This document shows positions 4,900-5,807 of a stretch of DNA of 5,807 nt, in pieces. Origin of the DNA: Paralactobacillus_A sp963926925 (GTDB taxonomy: Bacteria > Bacillota > Bacilli > Lactobacillales > Lactobacillaceae); contig CAWUZD010000045.1 of the NCBI GenBank assembly GCA_963926925.1, positions 1 through 5,807 of the forward strand, given 5' to 3'. Numbering within the stretch: the first letter of the stretch is position 1; the number at the start of each line of letters is the position of its first letter. The position numbers were made by a program, and so were the translations under genes. The notes under the pieces are model-generated. The model had not been told where the DNA came from. It searched no databases and saw only the letters and a program-made list of their open reading frames with translations.

Positions 4900-4925
4900 T
4901 AATTCAAATCCTTTCTTAACTAACG
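4900..4925. repeat. Right copy of the composite direct repeat
   Basis: TAATTCAAAT (4900-4909) and TTAACTAACG (4916-4925) are separated by 6 bases, just upstream of the rhodanese-like start codon and overlapping its ribosome binding site. Together with the left copy it brackets the rhodanese-like gene and the whole accessory block. Confidence 0.4.
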
Positions 4926-4928
4926 CAA

Positions 4929-4956
4929 TATAACCATATTACCACATCTGCAAATA
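4929..4956 (-). promoter_or_regulatory. Weak candidate promoter for the rhodanese-like gene
   Basis: On the minus strand TTTGCA is followed 16 bases later by TATATT in the 62-base gap after the permease stop. The match is modest and read-through from the permease gene is equally plausible because no terminator separates them. Confidence 0.3.
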
Positions 4957-4959
4957 AAA

Positions 4960-5807
4960 TTAGAGGGTAGTTTCGGGTTTTTGAAGGATATAAACCGCGA
5001 TTAAAACAATCACAACCCCAATTGCTTCAACAATATTAAATGGCATGTGGAAGAAAATAAGACTTAATACGAATGTTACAACGGGTTGGAAAGCATCCAT
5101 AATACTAATTGCTGATGATGGTGCAAATGTAGTACTGTAAATTAACAATGAGAATGCTAAAACAGTACCAACTAAAATAATTGCGCCAATTGAAATTACT
5201 AATACTGGAGTAATCCGTGGTGGGTTAACCCACATTGGATGCATCATGTTAAAGAAGATACTACTAATCAACGCACCCCAACCTAAAATAACAATTGGTG
5301 AATTACCTTCTTCAACTAATGGACGTGGGAAAACAACATAGCACGCCGCTGTTACACCAGCTAAGATACCCCAGAAAATGGCAATTGGTGGTACTACTAA
5401 TGAGTGAATATTACCACGTGTAATGGTTAAGAAAACACCCACTAGCGCAATACCAAATGCAATCATTTCACTACGAATTGGTTTCAAATGTTTAAAAATT
5501 AAATTACCTAACAAAATAAAGAATGGCCCTAAGTATTGCAAGATAGTTGCCACTGATGAGTTACCAGTCTGCACACTAATATAAAATGTATATAAGTTAG
5601 CCATTAAACCAAAAATTGCATAAGCTAATAACCAGCCAATTTGTTTAAGTGATTTAAAAACGCCAAAAATATGACCTTTTTGTTGAATTGCCGCTACGAT
5701 TAATAACACAACACCGGCGAAAAATGTTCGTACTGATAAAAACCAGGTTGCGGGAATATTCTCGTTTTGAGATACAAATTGCATAATTGTACCAGAAATA
5801 CCCCACA
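4960..5807 (-). CDS. EamA/DMT-superfamily permease (5' end outside the window)
   Basis: About 281 residues are visible. The reading frame is open to the right edge and the residues before the first internal Met (WGISGTI) are typical of the first helix of EamA proteins, so the true start lies beyond 5807, probably only 10-25 codons away. Ten hydrophobic helices can be counted in two halves of five, the EamA duplication: the first half ends near ALVGVFLTITRG, the second contains WGILAGVTAACYVVFPR and ends with VVIVLIAVYILQK. ATILQYLGPFFI and ISIMDAFQPVVTF occupy equivalent positions in the two halves (helices 4 and 9) and are the conserved family segments. Members are 10-helix drug/metabolite transporters exporting or importing amino acids, nucleosides or similar small molecules; the substrate here cannot be told. 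It may be co-transcribed with the rhodanese-like gene. Confidence 0.9.
   Translation of the reverse strand, partial: WGISGTIMQFVSQNENIPATWFLSVRTFFAGVVLLIVAAIQQKGHIFGVFKSLKQIGWLLAYAIFGLMANLYTFYISVQTGNSSVATILQYLGPFFILLGNLIFKHLKPIRSEMIAFGIALVGVFLTITRGNIHSLVVPPIAIFWGILAGVTAACYVVFPRPLVEEGNSPIVILGWGALISSIFFNMMHPMWVNPPRITPVLVISIGAIILVGTVLAFSLLIYSTTFAPSSAISIMDAFQPVVTFVLSLIFFHMPFNIVEAIGVVIVLIAVYILQKPETTL

Overview
The window comes from a low-GC Gram-positive chromosome, most likely a lactic acid bacterium of the Lactobacillaceae. The pointers are strong AT bias, AGGAG-type ribosome binding sites, a sortase-type sorting signal of the LPQTx kind, a MiaA of lactobacillar type next to a glutamine synthetase start, and a membrane-anchored rhodanese like those found near miaA in lactobacilli. 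I cannot name the species from the sequence alone.

Layout in the main direction of transcription (right to left): the C-terminal ~281 residues of an EamA/DMT-family permease (start beyond the right edge); a one-helix rhodanese-like protein; an accessory block at about 1100-4430; then miaA, and 20 bases later the first 25 codons of glnA at the left edge. The accessory block holds a plus-strand orphan RelB/DinJ-type antitoxin cut short after its ribbon-helix-helix part, a divergently transcribed LPXTG-class surface adhesin, a 425-base AT-rich spacer with two strong hairpins, and a catalytic-domain-only tyrosine recombinase. My recollection is that rhodanese and miaA lie close together in many lactobacilli, so the block looks like a small inserted islet in a housekeeping neighbourhood.

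Three genes in the block look damaged or repurposed. The adhesin (signal peptide, Ig-like adhesion domains, one CnaB/SpaA domain, long Ser-rich stalk, LPQTS anchor) is split by a single missing base near 2744. Restoring one base gives a continuous 671-residue cell-wall-anchored protein. As the sequence stands, the product is 488 residues with a chance hydrophobic tail and no anchor. The recombinase keeps the HxxR pair and the tyrosine nucleophile but has proline where the first catalytic arginine belongs, and tyrosine at the third-histidine position. The antitoxin has no toxin beside it and lacks the usual toxin-binding tail; it faces the adhesin promoter across 96 bases, so a role as a stand-alone DNA-binding regulator is conceivable.

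No tRNA, rRNA, CRISPR array or intact insertion sequence is visible. The strongest regulatory calls are the adhesin promoter (TTGATA-17-TATACT), the miaA promoter (TTGCAT-17-TATTAT) and three intrinsic terminators (2003-2039, about 2100-2135 and 4427-4464).
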